Assembly (NCBI RefSeq): GCF_024227715.1 | Contig: NZ_CP100449.1 | Location: forward strand, 1 to 64,000 | Direction: 5' to 3' | Length of the DNA stretch: 64,000 nucleotides | Source of the DNA: Halomarina litorea | GTDB lineage: Archaea > Halobacteriota > Halobacteria > Halobacteriales > Haloarculaceae | Shown: positions 45,077 through 54,485 of the stretch, one piece after another | Position numbering within the stretch: the stretch's first letter is position 1 | How the letters are laid out: every line of letters starts with the position of its first letter | Notes under the pieces: generated by a model | Seen by the model: the letters and a program-made list of their open reading frames with translations, nothing else | What the model was told of the DNA's origin: nothing | Database searches by the model: none | Translations under genes and position numbers: made by a program

Positions 45077-45162
45077 CGATGTATCGCTCATATCATACTT
45101 CGACGACCGAATCGGCCGGACAGACGACAAGATACAAATGCGGGTGCGAAAACTGATAGCAC

Positions 45163-45903
45163 ATGCTACTTACTACCAAGAACCTCACGAAGCGGTTCGG
45201 TGGCCTCGTCGCGGTAGACGACGTTACGATCGAAGTTCAGGAGGGAGAGCTCAGGTCTGTTATCGGGCCGAACGGGGCCGGGAAGACGACCTTCTTCAAC
45301 CTCATCACTGGTCTGCTGGAGCCCTCAGAGGGGGAAATAATGTTCAACGGGGACCCAATCACCCACGAAAAGCCCGAGGCGCGCGTAAAAAAGGGAATCG
45401 CACGCTCGTTTCAGGTGACAAATATCTTCCCGGGGCTCTCGGTGAAACGAAACATCAGGATCTCGCTCCAGAACAGTGCGGGATACGGCCGAAACTTCTG
45501 GTCGCAAGTCGACGGAATCGAGAGTCTCGACCGACGGGTCGACGAAATCATCGACGAAATCGGTATCACAGCGAGCCCGGAGACGGTCGCCTCCACGATG
45601 TCTCACGGCGAGAAACGGCTATTGGAGATCGCCTTAGTCGTTGCGCAGAATCCCTCGATAATCCTGCTCGACGAGCCAGCTGCTGGAATGTCTGCCGAAG
45701 AAACTCGGGAAGTTGTCGACCTGATACGTTCACTGAACGAGGACTACACGATAATGCTCATCGAACACGATATCGACCTCATCATGGAGCTCTCGGACAA
45801 GATTACTGTGCTGGCAGATGGGTCAGTGATTACGGAAGGGAAACCTGACGAAGTTGCGGCGAACGAAGACGTACAGGCGGCCTATCTCGGGGGGACCGTC
45901 TAA
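45163..45903 (+). CDS. livG: Liv-type ABC ATPase LivG
   Basis: A 246-residue ABC ATPase. Walker A GPNGAGKTTFFNLITG is near residue 35, the Q-loop in FQVTNIFPGL, the signature MSHGEKRLLEIALV and Walker B IILLDEPAAGMS followed by the H-loop HDIDLIM. The extra segment after the Q-loop is typical of the LivG subgroup. It starts 86 bases after livM. Confidence 0.95.
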   Translation: MLLTTKNLTKRFGGLVAVDDVTIEVQEGELRSVIGPNGAGKTTFFNLITGLLEPSEGEIMFNGDPITHEKPEARVKKGIARSFQVTNIFPGLSVKRNIRISLQNSAGYGRNFWSQVDGIESLDRRVDEIIDEIGITASPETVASTMSHGEKRLLEIALVVAQNPSIILLDEPAAGMSAEETREVVDLIRSLNEDYTIMLIEHDIDLIMELSDKITVLADGSVITEGKPDEVAANEDVQAAYLGGTV

Positions 45904-45904
45904 C

Positions 45905-46603
45905 ATGAGCTCCCTGCTAGAGGTCGACGACATCGACACGTACTACGGGGACTCGCACATCCTCCACGGGACGTCGCTCCACGTCAACGAGGGGGAGGTC
46001 GTCTCGTTGCTGGGGCGCAACGGCGTCGGTAAGACGACGACGCTCCGCAGTATCCTCGGTCACACCCCTCCGTCCTCGGGGTCCATCAGCTTCGACGGGA
46101 ACGACATCACCGGAGAACCTCCGGATCGAATCTCGCGCCGAGGAATCGGCTGGGTTCCGGAGGATCGGAAGATATTCCCCTCACTCACAGTCGAGGAGAA
46201 CCTCGAGCTGGCGATCCGGAACGACAGTGTGGCGACCGAGACGGCATACGAGTACTTCCCGAAACTGGACGACTTGTCCAACGCCCTCGGCCGTCAGCTG
46301 AGTGGTGGTGAACAGCAGATGCTCGCTATCGCTCGTGGGCTACTCGGTGACTTCGATATGCTTCTCATCGACGAGCCGACCGAGGGGCTGGCGCCGCTTA
46401 TCGTCGAAGACGTTATCGAGGCGCTCGACACGATTCGTGACGACATCACCATACTGCTAGTCGAACAGAACGTTGAGGCCGTCTCGGAGATCTCTGACCG
46501 GATATATATGATGACGAAAGGGAAGGTAGTCGCGGAAACGGACGACCTCCAGCGGGACTCGGACCTTATCGATCGGTACTTGAAGGTCTCGACTGGTGTC
46601 TAG
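45905..46603 (+). CDS. livF: Liv-type ABC ATPase LivF
   Basis: A 232-residue ABC ATPase. Walker A LGRNGVGKTTTLRSILG, signature QLSGGEQQMLAIARG, Walker B DMLLIDEPTEGLAP and the terminal segment VEQNVEAVSEISDRIYMM identify the LivF subgroup. The ATG at 45905 directly follows the livG stop. It completes the importer: receptor, two permeases and two ATPases. Confidence 0.95.
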   Translation: MSSLLEVDDIDTYYGDSHILHGTSLHVNEGEVVSLLGRNGVGKTTTLRSILGHTPPSSGSISFDGNDITGEPPDRISRRGIGWVPEDRKIFPSLTVEENLELAIRNDSVATETAYEYFPKLDDLSNALGRQLSGGEQQMLAIARGLLGDFDMLLIDEPTEGLAPLIVEDVIEALDTIRDDITILLVEQNVEAVSEISDRIYMMTKGKVVAETDDLQRDSDLIDRYLKVSTGV

Positions 46604-46741
46604 CGCCCGTTGGACAACCGGGCCGTCGAAGGCTAGTCGCCCCTGTCTCCTCTCAATTGCGGAATTGTTCGTGGAACGTGGTGTTACCCCCCGGTAGATT
46701 TATTAACACGTTCCCATCACCTGCTTGATGAGGATACGGCA

Positions 46742-47515
46742 ATGACCAACACGATATCGGTTAGCACGGACGCCCCGGTAGCACAGATAACCCTGGACCG
46801 ACCGAAGGTACTGAACGCCATTAACGGTGAGTTGGCAATCGAACTTCGCGACACGTTCGAGCGACTCGACGACGACGAAGAGGTACTCGTGGTCCACATC
46901 ATGGGACGAGGGGAGTCGTTCTCGTCGGGGTTCGACCTCAACGAGCTCAAAGACGACATGGGGGGGATGTCGTACGAGAACTTCGAGCGGCACGCGGGGG
47001 GGAAACGAGCTCTGCAGGACCTTAGCCGTCTCGTCGATTCGACGGATATGATCGTCGTCTCGACCGTCGAGGGAAACACACTCGGTGCGGGACTGGAGCT
47101 CGCGGTCATCTCCGACATCGCGGTGGCTGCGGAATCGGCGACACTCGGGTTTCCCGAGACCGAGATCGGACTATCGATTACGAACGGCGTCACGAATCTG
47201 CTGCCACGAGCGGTCGGGCTTCAACGAGCTAAGCTACTCGTCCTCACCGGCGAGCGCATCTCGGGACAGGAGGCGGCCACTCTAGGACTGGTCGCGGAGG
47301 CCGTCCCGGACGATGAGGTGGAGAATCGAAGCGAGGAGATCATCGAGAGTTTATTAGAGAAATCCCCTTCGGGCCTCGTGGCGGCCAAGCATCTGCTCAA
47401 TTACGGTCGAGAGGGTGAGTACGAGGACTCACTCGAACGCGAGCTCAATGCTGGGCTTCGACTACTGCAAACAGAGGAGTATCAACACGCGCTTGGGGAG
47501 TTCTTCGATAGCTGA
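46742..47515 (+). CDS. Enoyl-CoA hydratase/isomerase (3)
   Basis: A 257-residue crotonase. LDRPKVLNAINGELAIEL, GESFSSGFDLNELKDD (first oxyanion hole; the usual Ala-Gly-Ala is Ser-Gly-Phe) and GNTLGAGLELAVISDIAVAA (second) are visible, and PETEIGLSITNGV is the following loop. It lies 138 bases after livF with its own TTTATTA promoter element near 46697. Of three crotonases in the island it is the most divergent at the first oxyanion hole. Confidence 0.88.
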   Translation: MTNTISVSTDAPVAQITLDRPKVLNAINGELAIELRDTFERLDDDEEVLVVHIMGRGESFSSGFDLNELKDDMGGMSYENFERHAGGKRALQDLSRLVDSTDMIVVSTVEGNTLGAGLELAVISDIAVAAESATLGFPETEIGLSITNGVTNLLPRAVGLQRAKLLVLTGERISGQEAATLGLVAEAVPDDEVENRSEEIIESLLEKSPSGLVAAKHLLNYGREGEYEDSLERELNAGLRLLQTEEYQHALGEFFDS

Positions 47516-47616
47516 TACCGCGAGTTGGCGGTTCGAGATATAAATCGTACCGAATGGTAGCTCCGAGCGTAATAACTGTTCACAGAGCAATCACTTCGCT
47601 CTCGGGGATTCGACGG

Positions 47617-49278
47617 TCAATCGACCATCTCCTCGAGTCGCTGCCGGTCAAGCTTCCCGACATCCGTGGTCGGGAGCTCTTCGACGACGAACACTGCTCT
47701 CGGGCGCTTGTAGGCCGCCATCGCGTCCTTCGCCCAGTCGACGATGGCATCTGAGCTCAGTGTCTCGTCGGGTGACGTGACGAACGAGACTACCTCCTCA
47801 CCCTTGGCATCGTGTGTTCTTCCGACGACCGCAGCGTTGTCGATGGCATCGTGTTCCTTGAGAATCTGCTCGACTTCGGCCGGCGAAACCGAGTAGCCAC
47901 TGGTCTTGATCATGTTCTTACGACGACCGAGGAAGTATAGGAACCCCTCTTCGGTCATCCTCCCGACGTCGCCGGTGAGGACGTAGTCGTCGTAGAATGA
48001 CTCTCTCGTCTCTTCGGGCTTGTTCAAGTAGCCTTTCATGACAGAGGGTGACTTCACGCTGATTTCGCCCGTCTCACCGAGTGGCACTTCGTCGTGGGTG
48101 TCCCAATCGCGAACGACGATGTCGACTCCGTGTGACGGTCGACCGACGAACCCCTCCTCAACGACTCCTAGCCCGCGGGTGAACGTGTCCATCGTGTGGG
48201 TCTCGCTGAGTCCGTAGGCGGCCTCGAACATCTCTCCTTCCGTGACCTCGTGCCACTTCTGGCACAACTCCTCGGTGAGTGCCTGCCCGAAGCTTGTCGT
48301 CGGGGTGCGCTCGAGGGATGTGAGGGCGTATTGTTCGACATCCGATTCACCGAGAACACTTCGAACCATCGGCGTCGTCAACCAACTCATCGTCGGTCGA
48401 TGGGCGTCGATGGCTTCGAGCAAAGCGTCGGGCGAGTACCGGGTGAGTAGAACCGTCGTTCCTCCACTGACCATGGGGGTATCTACGCCGAACAACTTCC
48501 CAGCAACGTGGAATATTGGCATCACTTCGAGGAATCGGGTGGCGTCGTTGTACCCCATCGCCGTCGCGTTGCTGGCGGCCTTGTACAAGATAGTACGGTG
48601 CGTGTGTTTGCAGCCTTTCGGCATCCCTGTCGTCCCCGAGGTGTACTGAAGGAGCGCGACGTCGTCCATCGCTGTCTCAGGAGTTTGCTCTATTCGGTTA
48701 GTCTCGTCGAGTACCGACGACAGGTACCTCGTGCTATCGCCTGTCGGTTGCCGGTCGGTCTCGATCGCGTCGGTCATGTCATCGTGGAGGTCCGGTGTCG
48801 GGTCGTCGGGGAGGTACGTCTCGAGCCGAGTGTAGACGACATCCTCCAGCGATGACTCCCCTCTTACACTCTCGACGACGTCCGAATACGTATCCTGCGC
48901 CAAGACGACATCGACGTCACCATCGTCCAATTGATAGCTCACTCGGTGCCCCTTGGCCATCGGACTGCAGGGGCTCGCTCGGAGGCCGAGTCTGTGCGCT
49001 GCGTAGTACCCGATGTAGTACTGTGGAGAATTCTGAAGGAAGAGAAGGAGTGTATCTCCTCGTCCGTATCCTCGACTCGTGAGGAACTGTGCGAATCGGT
49101 CTACGGCGTCATCCAGCTCGCGATAGCTTATCTCGTTACCGTAGTAATTGATGACGGAATTTTCCGGTGTCTCGTTGGCCCACTGGGAGAGATACTGATG
49201 GAGTGGTTGCTCTCCTAAAGGGGATCTCGGTTCAGGCTCGATAGCCGCTGGATACTGATTAGGCGCTGTAGTCACCAT
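47617..49278 (-). CDS. AMP-forming acyl-CoA ligase (3)
   Basis: A 553-residue ligase with LLQYTSGTTGMPKGCKHTHR (P-loop), AYGLSETHTMD, VLTGDVGRMTEEGFLYFLG (Asp), RRKNMIKTSGYSVSPAEVE (hinge) and the terminal Lys in TTDVGKLDRQRL. It is convergent with the third crotonase gene. The style is of long-chain or aromatic acyl-CoA ligases. It ends the intact part of the CoA island. Confidence 0.9.
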   Translation of the reverse strand: MVTTAPNQYPAAIEPEPRSPLGEQPLHQYLSQWANETPENSVINYYGNEISYRELDDAVDRFAQFLTSRGYGRGDTLLLFLQNSPQYYIGYYAAHRLGLRASPCSPMAKGHRVSYQLDDGDVDVVLAQDTYSDVVESVRGESSLEDVVYTRLETYLPDDPTPDLHDDMTDAIETDRQPTGDSTRYLSSVLDETNRIEQTPETAMDDVALLQYTSGTTGMPKGCKHTHRTILYKAASNATAMGYNDATRFLEVMPIFHVAGKLFGVDTPMVSGGTTVLLTRYSPDALLEAIDAHRPTMSWLTTPMVRSVLGESDVEQYALTSLERTPTTSFGQALTEELCQKWHEVTEGEMFEAAYGLSETHTMDTFTRGLGVVEEGFVGRPSHGVDIVVRDWDTHDEVPLGETGEISVKSPSVMKGYLNKPEETRESFYDDYVLTGDVGRMTEEGFLYFLGRRKNMIKTSGYSVSPAEVEQILKEHDAIDNAAVVGRTHDAKGEEVVSFVTSPDETLSSDAIVDWAKDAMAAYKRPRAVFVVEELPTTDVGKLDRQRLEEMVD

Positions 49279-49411
49279 CGGTACTTGGGTTTATCTGAGC
49301 GATTGTTATCAATTGACGGGGTGGGGAGAGAGGCCAACTTTTCGTTAGATGGACCGATACATATGCCAGTAATAATTCCCTCTCGGCATTATCTATTCAA
49401 ACCAATTCAAG

Positions 49412-49524
49412 AAGTGAACAGCCCCTTGAGTTAATCGTCTAAAATGTCTCGAAGACCTGCTCAATGAGTCGTTTGCAGCCAATTTAAAAGTATATTGGGT
49501 GCGTGAGCGGACGGCTGTTCACTT
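49412..49524. repeat. Inverted 12-bp repeats, insertion-sequence ends or MITE
   Basis: AAGTGAACAGCC (49412-49423) and its exact complement GGCTGTTCACTT (49513-49524) bound a 113-base segment. A short hairpin (GAGAATAG-CTT-CTATTCTC, 49526-49544) follows directly. They may be a miniature element, or the abutting ends of two copies of the IS whose transposase remains follow at 49570. Confidence 0.5.
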
Positions 49525-49569
49525 AGAGAATAGCTTCTATTCTCGCTGAATTAAGCGTTGAAGCTCTCA

Positions 49570-50073
49570 CCAAGCGATTTTTCCATGGGTACATCAGCTT
49601 GCTGACAGCGTTTCTGACCCCCTGACAGCGCAGCCGTCGCGGGTCGAAGTTGATGAGACCGCTGTCAAAATAAATGGCGAGTAGTCTTGGCTATACGTTA
49701 CAATAGACATCGACGAAAAGCTGCTTGTTGACGTGCCGTTGTTCGAACGGCACGGAACTGACTCGGCGACTGCATTCCTTCATGGTGTCGCCGAGAAGCA
49801 CGATTGTGAGGACCTTACGCTTCTCACCGATGCCTTCGGCTATCGGACTACCTTCGTTCGATTAGGGCTGAACATCGGGTCGACTGTACAGACCGAAACC
49901 TCATCGAAAGGTGGTTTCACACGTCCAAAATGAAGGTCAATCATTTCCACGATTCGTGGGTGGAGAGTCGGCGGAGCGTCCGTCATTGGCTTGTAGTGTT
50001 CATTCATTACTATAATTTTCAGCGGCCGCATCAATCGCTCGATGGACGAACGCCAGCTCGGGAGGGTAGCTAG
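49570..50073 (+). pseudogene. Degraded IS6-type transposase
   Basis: The forward strand still spells the DDE transposase of a haloarchaeal IS6-like element: PSRVEVDETAVKINGE, an in-frame TAG at 49682-49684 where Trp is expected, SWLYVTIDIDEKLLVDVPLF, RHGTDSATAFLHGVAEKHD, then LLTDAFGYRTTFVRLGLN. A frameshift follows, and TDRNLIERWFHTSKMKV, HFHDSWVESRRSVRHWL and HYYNFQRPHQSLDGRTPA finish it at a TAG at 50071-50073. The N-terminal HTH part is mostly lost. One nonsense codon and at least one frameshift make it dead. Confidence 0.85.
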
Positions 50074-50410
50074 ACAGTGATGCCGATTACACATCAGCAA
50101 ATAGTTGATATAAACTTGACGAATTGAGAACGAACGGCATTTTTGCACCCTCAAAGCTAGTTATATTATTAATATATCTGACGTCTTATGATATTGTTCT
50201 TCATGACCCATACAACTTACTGAAAACGCGTCTTGTGTGGTCAATGCAGCATCAGAGACCAAAGGACTCTGTATGAGACGCAGCTGACCTTCATACTCAC
50301 CCTCGGCACATCGCGTGGCGATTCGGTGCCACCACGAACGAGCGGTGCCAGGTACAGAGACCGCTCAGATGGCGGCACTGTCGCTTCACCGACCTTGACC
50401 GAGGGGCTCC

Positions 50411-50890
50411 TCAATCTGGTCCAACGGTCAGCGGCCGCCGAGAAAAATTGCTCCTTGCTTCTACCACGTATCCGGCGAGGAATCGTCTGAGGGACTCGCT
50501 CTCCTCCTGAATCCGCTTTACACCACCGGGGTTCGCCCGCTGAACTCCGTTTACATGGTCGTCTTTGTAGCTGAGATACGAATGGAGGCGTGCGGCTGAA
50601 AGGTGCATGGGAGCCGGGTCGGTCGGATCGACCAAGCAACTGTACCTGATGAGCTCTTTCGGGTCGCCGCCATCGCTGAAATCCGAGCGTCCGGCCACAG
50701 TTCTTGGACGAAACTGTCGAGTGCGGGCGCATCTGACGAGTCAATCACAACGGGGTACGTCTCTCCACTGGGTAGAAGAGGACGTAGAACGACCGAGCCA
50801 TCTCTCGCCAGACTGATTGGGGTGAGCCCCCGTTCGAATTCCAGAACCGCCCCACGGTAGTCCCCAAGTGTGTCGGCGGTCCCCTCGATT
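50411..50890 (-). pseudogene. Decayed gene of unknown family
   Basis: The minus strand reads GDYRGAVLEFERGLTPISL, ARDGSVVLRPLLPSGETYPV and SSDAPALDSFVQELWPDARI in one frame. The coherent sequence then continues in another frame (PAPMHLSAARLHSYLSYKDD, GVKRIQEESESLRRFL) to a stop at 50411. The first frame itself stops at 50551. The switch implies a frameshift. I did not recognise the family. Confidence 0.35.
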
Positions 50891-51214
50891 GACAGTGTGG
50901 AGCACCGTGTCTACGAGGTGCCCAAACACCGTTGAGCTGCTCTTGTGGCTCGCTGGCGCAGATTGAGCGTGCTGACCGGACTCGGGACAGACTTGACCGA
51001 CGCGCCCCCTCGATGGGCACTACGGCGTCTGCTCCCGTGAAGCGACAATTTGGATTGGTAAGCACGACACTCGTCCAACCCCTGTCCTCCCTCTCGGTGT
51101 GACCAGGACACAATCATGGGTACATCCCGATGCCGTCGTCTTTCCTTCTGACATCTATGCCAATAGTTCTGGCAGTTCTGGAATCGACCCCCCGACTGGT
51201 ATATACATCGCGGA

Positions 51215-52240
51215 ATGAACACCCAAACGACGATGATTACCGACGCTCGCGTGCTCCGTGCCGACTTCGTTCCACGGGACGTCGAGTACCGCGATTCCGA
51301 AGTGGATGCACTCACTGCCGTCCTCGAACCCCTCGTCGACGGCGACCCTTCGGCCCCGGCGATCCTCCTTGGACCCTCGGGCGCAGGCAAGACCTGTATC
51401 TCGCAGTATACGCTCGAACAACTCCGGCAGGCCGTCCTCGACATCGACGTCCAGTACGTGAACTGCTGGCAGAACTACTCCGAGTACCGGGTACTGTATC
51501 GTCTCTTGGAAGGGCTGGGCAAGACCGTCGATATCCACCGACAGTCCACACCGCACGACGAACTGCTCGAACGCCTCCGCCAGTACGACGGCCCACCGTG
51601 TGTGGTCATCCTCGACGAGGCCGACCAACTGGAGGACAAGCGGATGCTCTACCACCTGCACTCGCTGCCGAAGTTCACGCTCGTCCTCGTCGCCAACGAA
51701 GAGTCTGAAATCTTCTCAGGTGCGGACGACCGTGTGACGAGTCGGTTCGTCGGCGCTGAGCGCATCCAGTTCTACCGCTACACGGTCCCGGAACTCATCG
51801 CCATCATGGAGGCGCGCGTCCGGTGGGGCCTCGAACGGGAGGCTGTCGGTGACGAGACGCTCCGGACCGTCGCCGACGTCGCCGCCGGTGATGCCCGCGC
51901 CGCACTGAACATCCTCCGGAACGCAGCTCGCCACGCCCAGCAGAAGGGCGTTGAGCGCATCACACCCGACCTGCTGGAAGCGGCCATCCCCGACGCCCGA
52001 CACGAAGTCCGCCGGAAGAACGTCGATACCCTCACGCCGCATCAGCGCGCGCTGTTCGAACTCGTCGACGAACGCGGTGAGGTCGCTCCCTCAGATCTCT
52101 ATCGCGAGTACCGCGAGCGCGTCGACTCACCGAAGGCCGACCGAACGGTGCGAAACTACCTCCAGAAGCTCGCACGGTACAACCTGATTCGCATCGAGAG
52201 GACGAGTCGGGATCGTCGGTACTGCCGCGTCGACTACTGA
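51215..52240 (+). CDS. cdc6: Orc1/Cdc6-family replication initiator, small orphan type
   Basis: A 341-residue (335 from the second Met) Orc1/Cdc6 AAA+ protein. Walker A LLGPSGAGKT ends near residue 60, Walker B VVILDEADQLED near 130, and sensor and lid regions follow (ADVAAGDARAALNILRNAA). A C-terminal winged helix occupies the last 80 residues (LTPHQRALFELVDERGEVAP). The TATA-like GGTATATAC at about 51199-51206 is only 12 bases from the ATG at 51215 but about 30 from the ATG at 51233 (MITDARV), so the second is the better leaderless start. No origin repeats are seen nearby. Confidence 0.92.
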   Translation: MNTQTTMITDARVLRADFVPRDVEYRDSEVDALTAVLEPLVDGDPSAPAILLGPSGAGKTCISQYTLEQLRQAVLDIDVQYVNCWQNYSEYRVLYRLLEGLGKTVDIHRQSTPHDELLERLRQYDGPPCVVILDEADQLEDKRMLYHLHSLPKFTLVLVANEESEIFSGADDRVTSRFVGAERIQFYRYTVPELIAIMEARVRWGLEREAVGDETLRTVADVAAGDARAALNILRNAARHAQQKGVERITPDLLEAAIPDARHEVRRKNVDTLTPHQRALFELVDERGEVAPSDLYREYRERVDSPKADRTVRNYLQKLARYNLIRIERTSRDRRYCRVDY

Positions 52241-52302
52241 ACAGCGGACTCGCCCCCTCATCGGATAGCCAGCACCCCTCGATAGGAATGTCGTGGGCGT
52301 CG

Positions 52303-52620
52303 TCAGTCTGTGGCCGGGTCCACGGCCGGCTCCCACGCTTCGTATCCACCGGCCATACTCGCAACCGAGTCGGCATTCCCGTATTTCTCGACGAGTCGCG
52401 CTGCCTGAACGGAGGTCTGTCCGACGTAGCAGTAGACGACGACCTCGTCGGCCCAGTCTCGGTCGACAACCGTCTCCTCGAGTTCCTCGACCGTGACGTG
52501 TTCGGCGGTCGGGAGATGGTTGTCCTCGTACGCGTCGTCGTCACGGATGTCGATCAGGTCGAACGCCGCGTCGCCTTCGATGCGCTCGTGGACCGCGGCA
52601 GGAGTGAGTTCCTCGACCAT
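52303..52620 (-). CDS. Rhodanese-like sulfurtransferase
   Basis: A 105-residue single-domain rhodanese. DLIDIRDDDAYEDNHLPTAEH is the characteristic strand-helix region (quoted in part DLIDIRDDDAYE). The catalytic Cys64 lies in VVVYCYVGQTS, and the terminal SMAGGYEAWE is the family's end motif. The ATG at 52620 overlaps the TusA stop (TGATG); an in-frame GTG lies one codon earlier. It would handle persulfide sulfur delivered by TusA. Confidence 0.93.
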   Translation of the reverse strand: MVEELTPAAVHERIEGDAAFDLIDIRDDDAYEDNHLPTAEHVTVEELEETVVDRDWADEVVVYCYVGQTSVQAARLVEKYGNADSVASMAGGYEAWEPAVDPATD

Positions 52621-52913
52621 CACTGTTTCCGGAGATAGATCCGGTAGGTCGCGTTACCGCTCCGCCAGACACGAGCGTCGGCGTCGTCGCCAACGGCCCG
52701 CGGGACGTTCTCGGTACAGGGCACGTGGTCCGTCTCCTGGACGAGGAGGTCGCCCGCTTCGAGCTGCTGGAGTCCCTTCTTCGCCTCCACTTGCGGATAC
52801 GGACACACCTCGCCCACCATGTCCTGGACGAGGTCGGCGTCCTCGAGGAGTTCTTCGGCCTGTTCGTCGCTCAGTTCATCCGGTGCGTCGGTGACGTCGT
52901 CGATCGATGGCAT
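52620..52913 (-). CDS. TusA-family sulfurtransferase
   Basis: A 97-residue TusA/YedF-like sulfur carrier with an acidic helical extension of about 30 residues before the SirA-like fold. The CPxP motif with the acceptor Cys37 is in GEVCPYPQVEAKKGL. A second Cys appears in HVPCTENVPRA, as in the YedF/YeeD group that works with YeeE transporters. It sits between YeeE and rhodanese in one minus-strand transcript. Confidence 0.92.
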   Translation of the reverse strand: MPSIDDVTDAPDELSDEQAEELLEDADLVQDMVGEVCPYPQVEAKKGLQQLEAGDLLVQETDHVPCTENVPRAVGDDADARVWRSGNATYRIYLRKQ

Positions 52914-52949
52914 TGGTGTCGTGTATGGTGATATCGGTCAGCGAGCGAT

Positions 52950-54122
52950 TCAGATTGCGCAGCCGACTTCGCGGTAGATCCAATGGGTCATCACGTAGAC
53001 CCCGGCGACGATGCCGATGGCCGCGATGAACGAGTGGACCGAGAGTTCGGCGATGCCGGAGTAGATGTTTCCGATGTTGCACCCGGGAGCGAGCCGTGAC
53101 CCTGCGCCCATCAGGAGCCCGCCGACGACGGCGTTCGGGAGTCGTCGACGCTTGAGCATCCGCAGCGAGAAGTCGCCACTCCAGAGGGCAGCCAGTGCCG
53201 CGCCGACGATGACGAAGCCGATCATCACCATGTCGACGGTGAGGCCGACGCCCTGTCCCTGGAACAGTACTGAGCCCCAGTACTCGAAGGACCCCGCATC
53301 GACGCCGACCTGCGAGAGCAGGTAGCCCGTCCAACGGGCCTCGGGACCGGTGACCCCGACGATGGATACCTGCGTAAACCAGACGACGGCCATCGCAGTG
53401 ATGCCCAGCGCGGCGGTTCGCGGGTCCCACGGCCGCTTGCTGGCTGCGATGGGGTTGCTCCACGTCTCGACGAGACCACACAGGTACGCGCTCGTCCCGC
53501 GGGCAAACTGCCGAAGGCCGACGACTGGGGCGAGGAGCGACGTCATCCGGACGGAGGCCGTCGTCGCTCGGTCGTCGGGGTCGACACCGGTCGCCGCTCG
53601 TCCGACCAGCGTCGCGTACACGAGGAGAACGAGGGCGGCGACCCCGATGGCGAGGAGGCCTGCCGGAATCGGCGAGATCGTGAACAGGCTTACGCCTTCA
53701 CCGAACGTCAGGGGGGCGAAGTACGTGCTCTGGAGGGTTGGGAAGGCGATGGTGAACGCGGCGTAGCCCACGCCCATGAACAGGAGGGTAATCCAGAACT
53801 GGAGGTAGCCCTCGCCGGCGCGATACAGCGTCCCGCTGGCACACCCGCCGGCGTAGGTCATCCCGATGCCGAAGATGAACCCGCCGAACAGTCCGGTGAG
53901 CCCCCACCCCGGCGTCCAGAAACCCTGGTAATATCCCAGCTGGTAGGCGATGCCCCAGAAGACCATGGTCAACAGGGTCGCCGCGATGACGCCCTTCGTG
54001 ACTCGGGAGTCCTTGTACGCGAAGAAGTCCCGGAAGGCGTTCACGAAGCAGAACCGGCCCTTCTGGAGAAAGACTCCGAGGCCAGTTCCGACGACCGCTG
54101 CGATGAGGAGCGTCAGTGCCAC
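52950..54122 (-). CDS. YeeE/YedE-family thiosulfate transporter
   Basis: A 390-residue polytopic membrane protein (about ten hydrophobic segments) of the YeeE/YedE (TsuA) family. The conserved cysteines that hand thiosulfate across the membrane are in KGRFCFVNAF, GGCASGTLYRAGEG and APGCNIGNIYSGI. The start is a GTG at 54122, about 28 bases after CTTAAC, so the mRNA is leaderless. With TusA and rhodanese directly downstream it forms a thiosulfate uptake and sulfur-relay unit. Confidence 0.92.
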   Translation of the reverse strand: MALTLLIAAVVGTGLGVFLQKGRFCFVNAFRDFFAYKDSRVTKGVIAATLLTMVFWGIAYQLGYYQGFWTPGWGLTGLFGGFIFGIGMTYAGGCASGTLYRAGEGYLQFWITLLFMGVGYAAFTIAFPTLQSTYFAPLTFGEGVSLFTISPIPAGLLAIGVAALVLLVYATLVGRAATGVDPDDRATTASVRMTSLLAPVVGLRQFARGTSAYLCGLVETWSNPIAASKRPWDPRTAALGITAMAVVWFTQVSIVGVTGPEARWTGYLLSQVGVDAGSFEYWGSVLFQGQGVGLTVDMVMIGFVIVGAALAALWSGDFSLRMLKRRRLPNAVVGGLLMGAGSRLAPGCNIGNIYSGIAELSVHSFIAAIGIVAGVYVMTHWIYREVGCAI

Positions 54123-54485
54123 GTTCTGACCACGGGATTCGCATGGTTAAGTCGGGGCTCTCCGGGTGTCTCTGCACGAACCCGAGACACTGGTGAACTG
54201 CTGCACCGTACGACATAGCGAACTGTGCGACGGTATTCCTCCGATCTCGCGAGCCGCTCGACACACGAGATACAGGCAAATATTGCAGAGAGTGGCTGTG
54301 CTACTCATCAGTTACGTGCCCGAGTGGCTCTGACTTCTGGCAACGAATCTGGCAACCAGATTCACTCAGCTGTTCGTGGATACCCAGGGGTCGCTGAAAC
54401 CACTGAAATCGCTGGTTTCGTCCGATGTGGTACATCTGGCACGGACCCGGTTCGCGTTATGACGATATGATGAGATTCGAGAGAT
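54123..54485. other. Divergent intergenic region with hairpins
   Basis: No gene is recognised in 363 bases between the transporter and the RecA-like gene. It contains a perfect hairpin, GAATCTGG-CAA-CCAGATTC at 54345-54363, partly built from a direct repeat CTGGCAAC (54337-54344 and 54349-54356). A second weaker one, GAAACCA...TGGTTTC, lies near 54395-54420. Their function is unknown. Confidence 0.45.

Larger units (their letters stand above)
49279..51214. other. Decayed region between the CoA island and cdc6
   Basis: No intact gene exists in about 1.9 kb. It holds an inverted repeat pair (49412-49524), a dead IS6-type transposase (about 49570-50073) and a decayed minus-strand gene (50411-50890). 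The DNA from 50090 to 50240 is very AT-rich. No origin recognition repeats of the haloarchaeal ORB type were seen despite the adjacent cdc6. Confidence 0.55.

Noticed and set aside
50074-51214. Replication origin next to cdc6
   Set aside because: No repeated ORB-like element was found on either strand; only AT-rich DNA.
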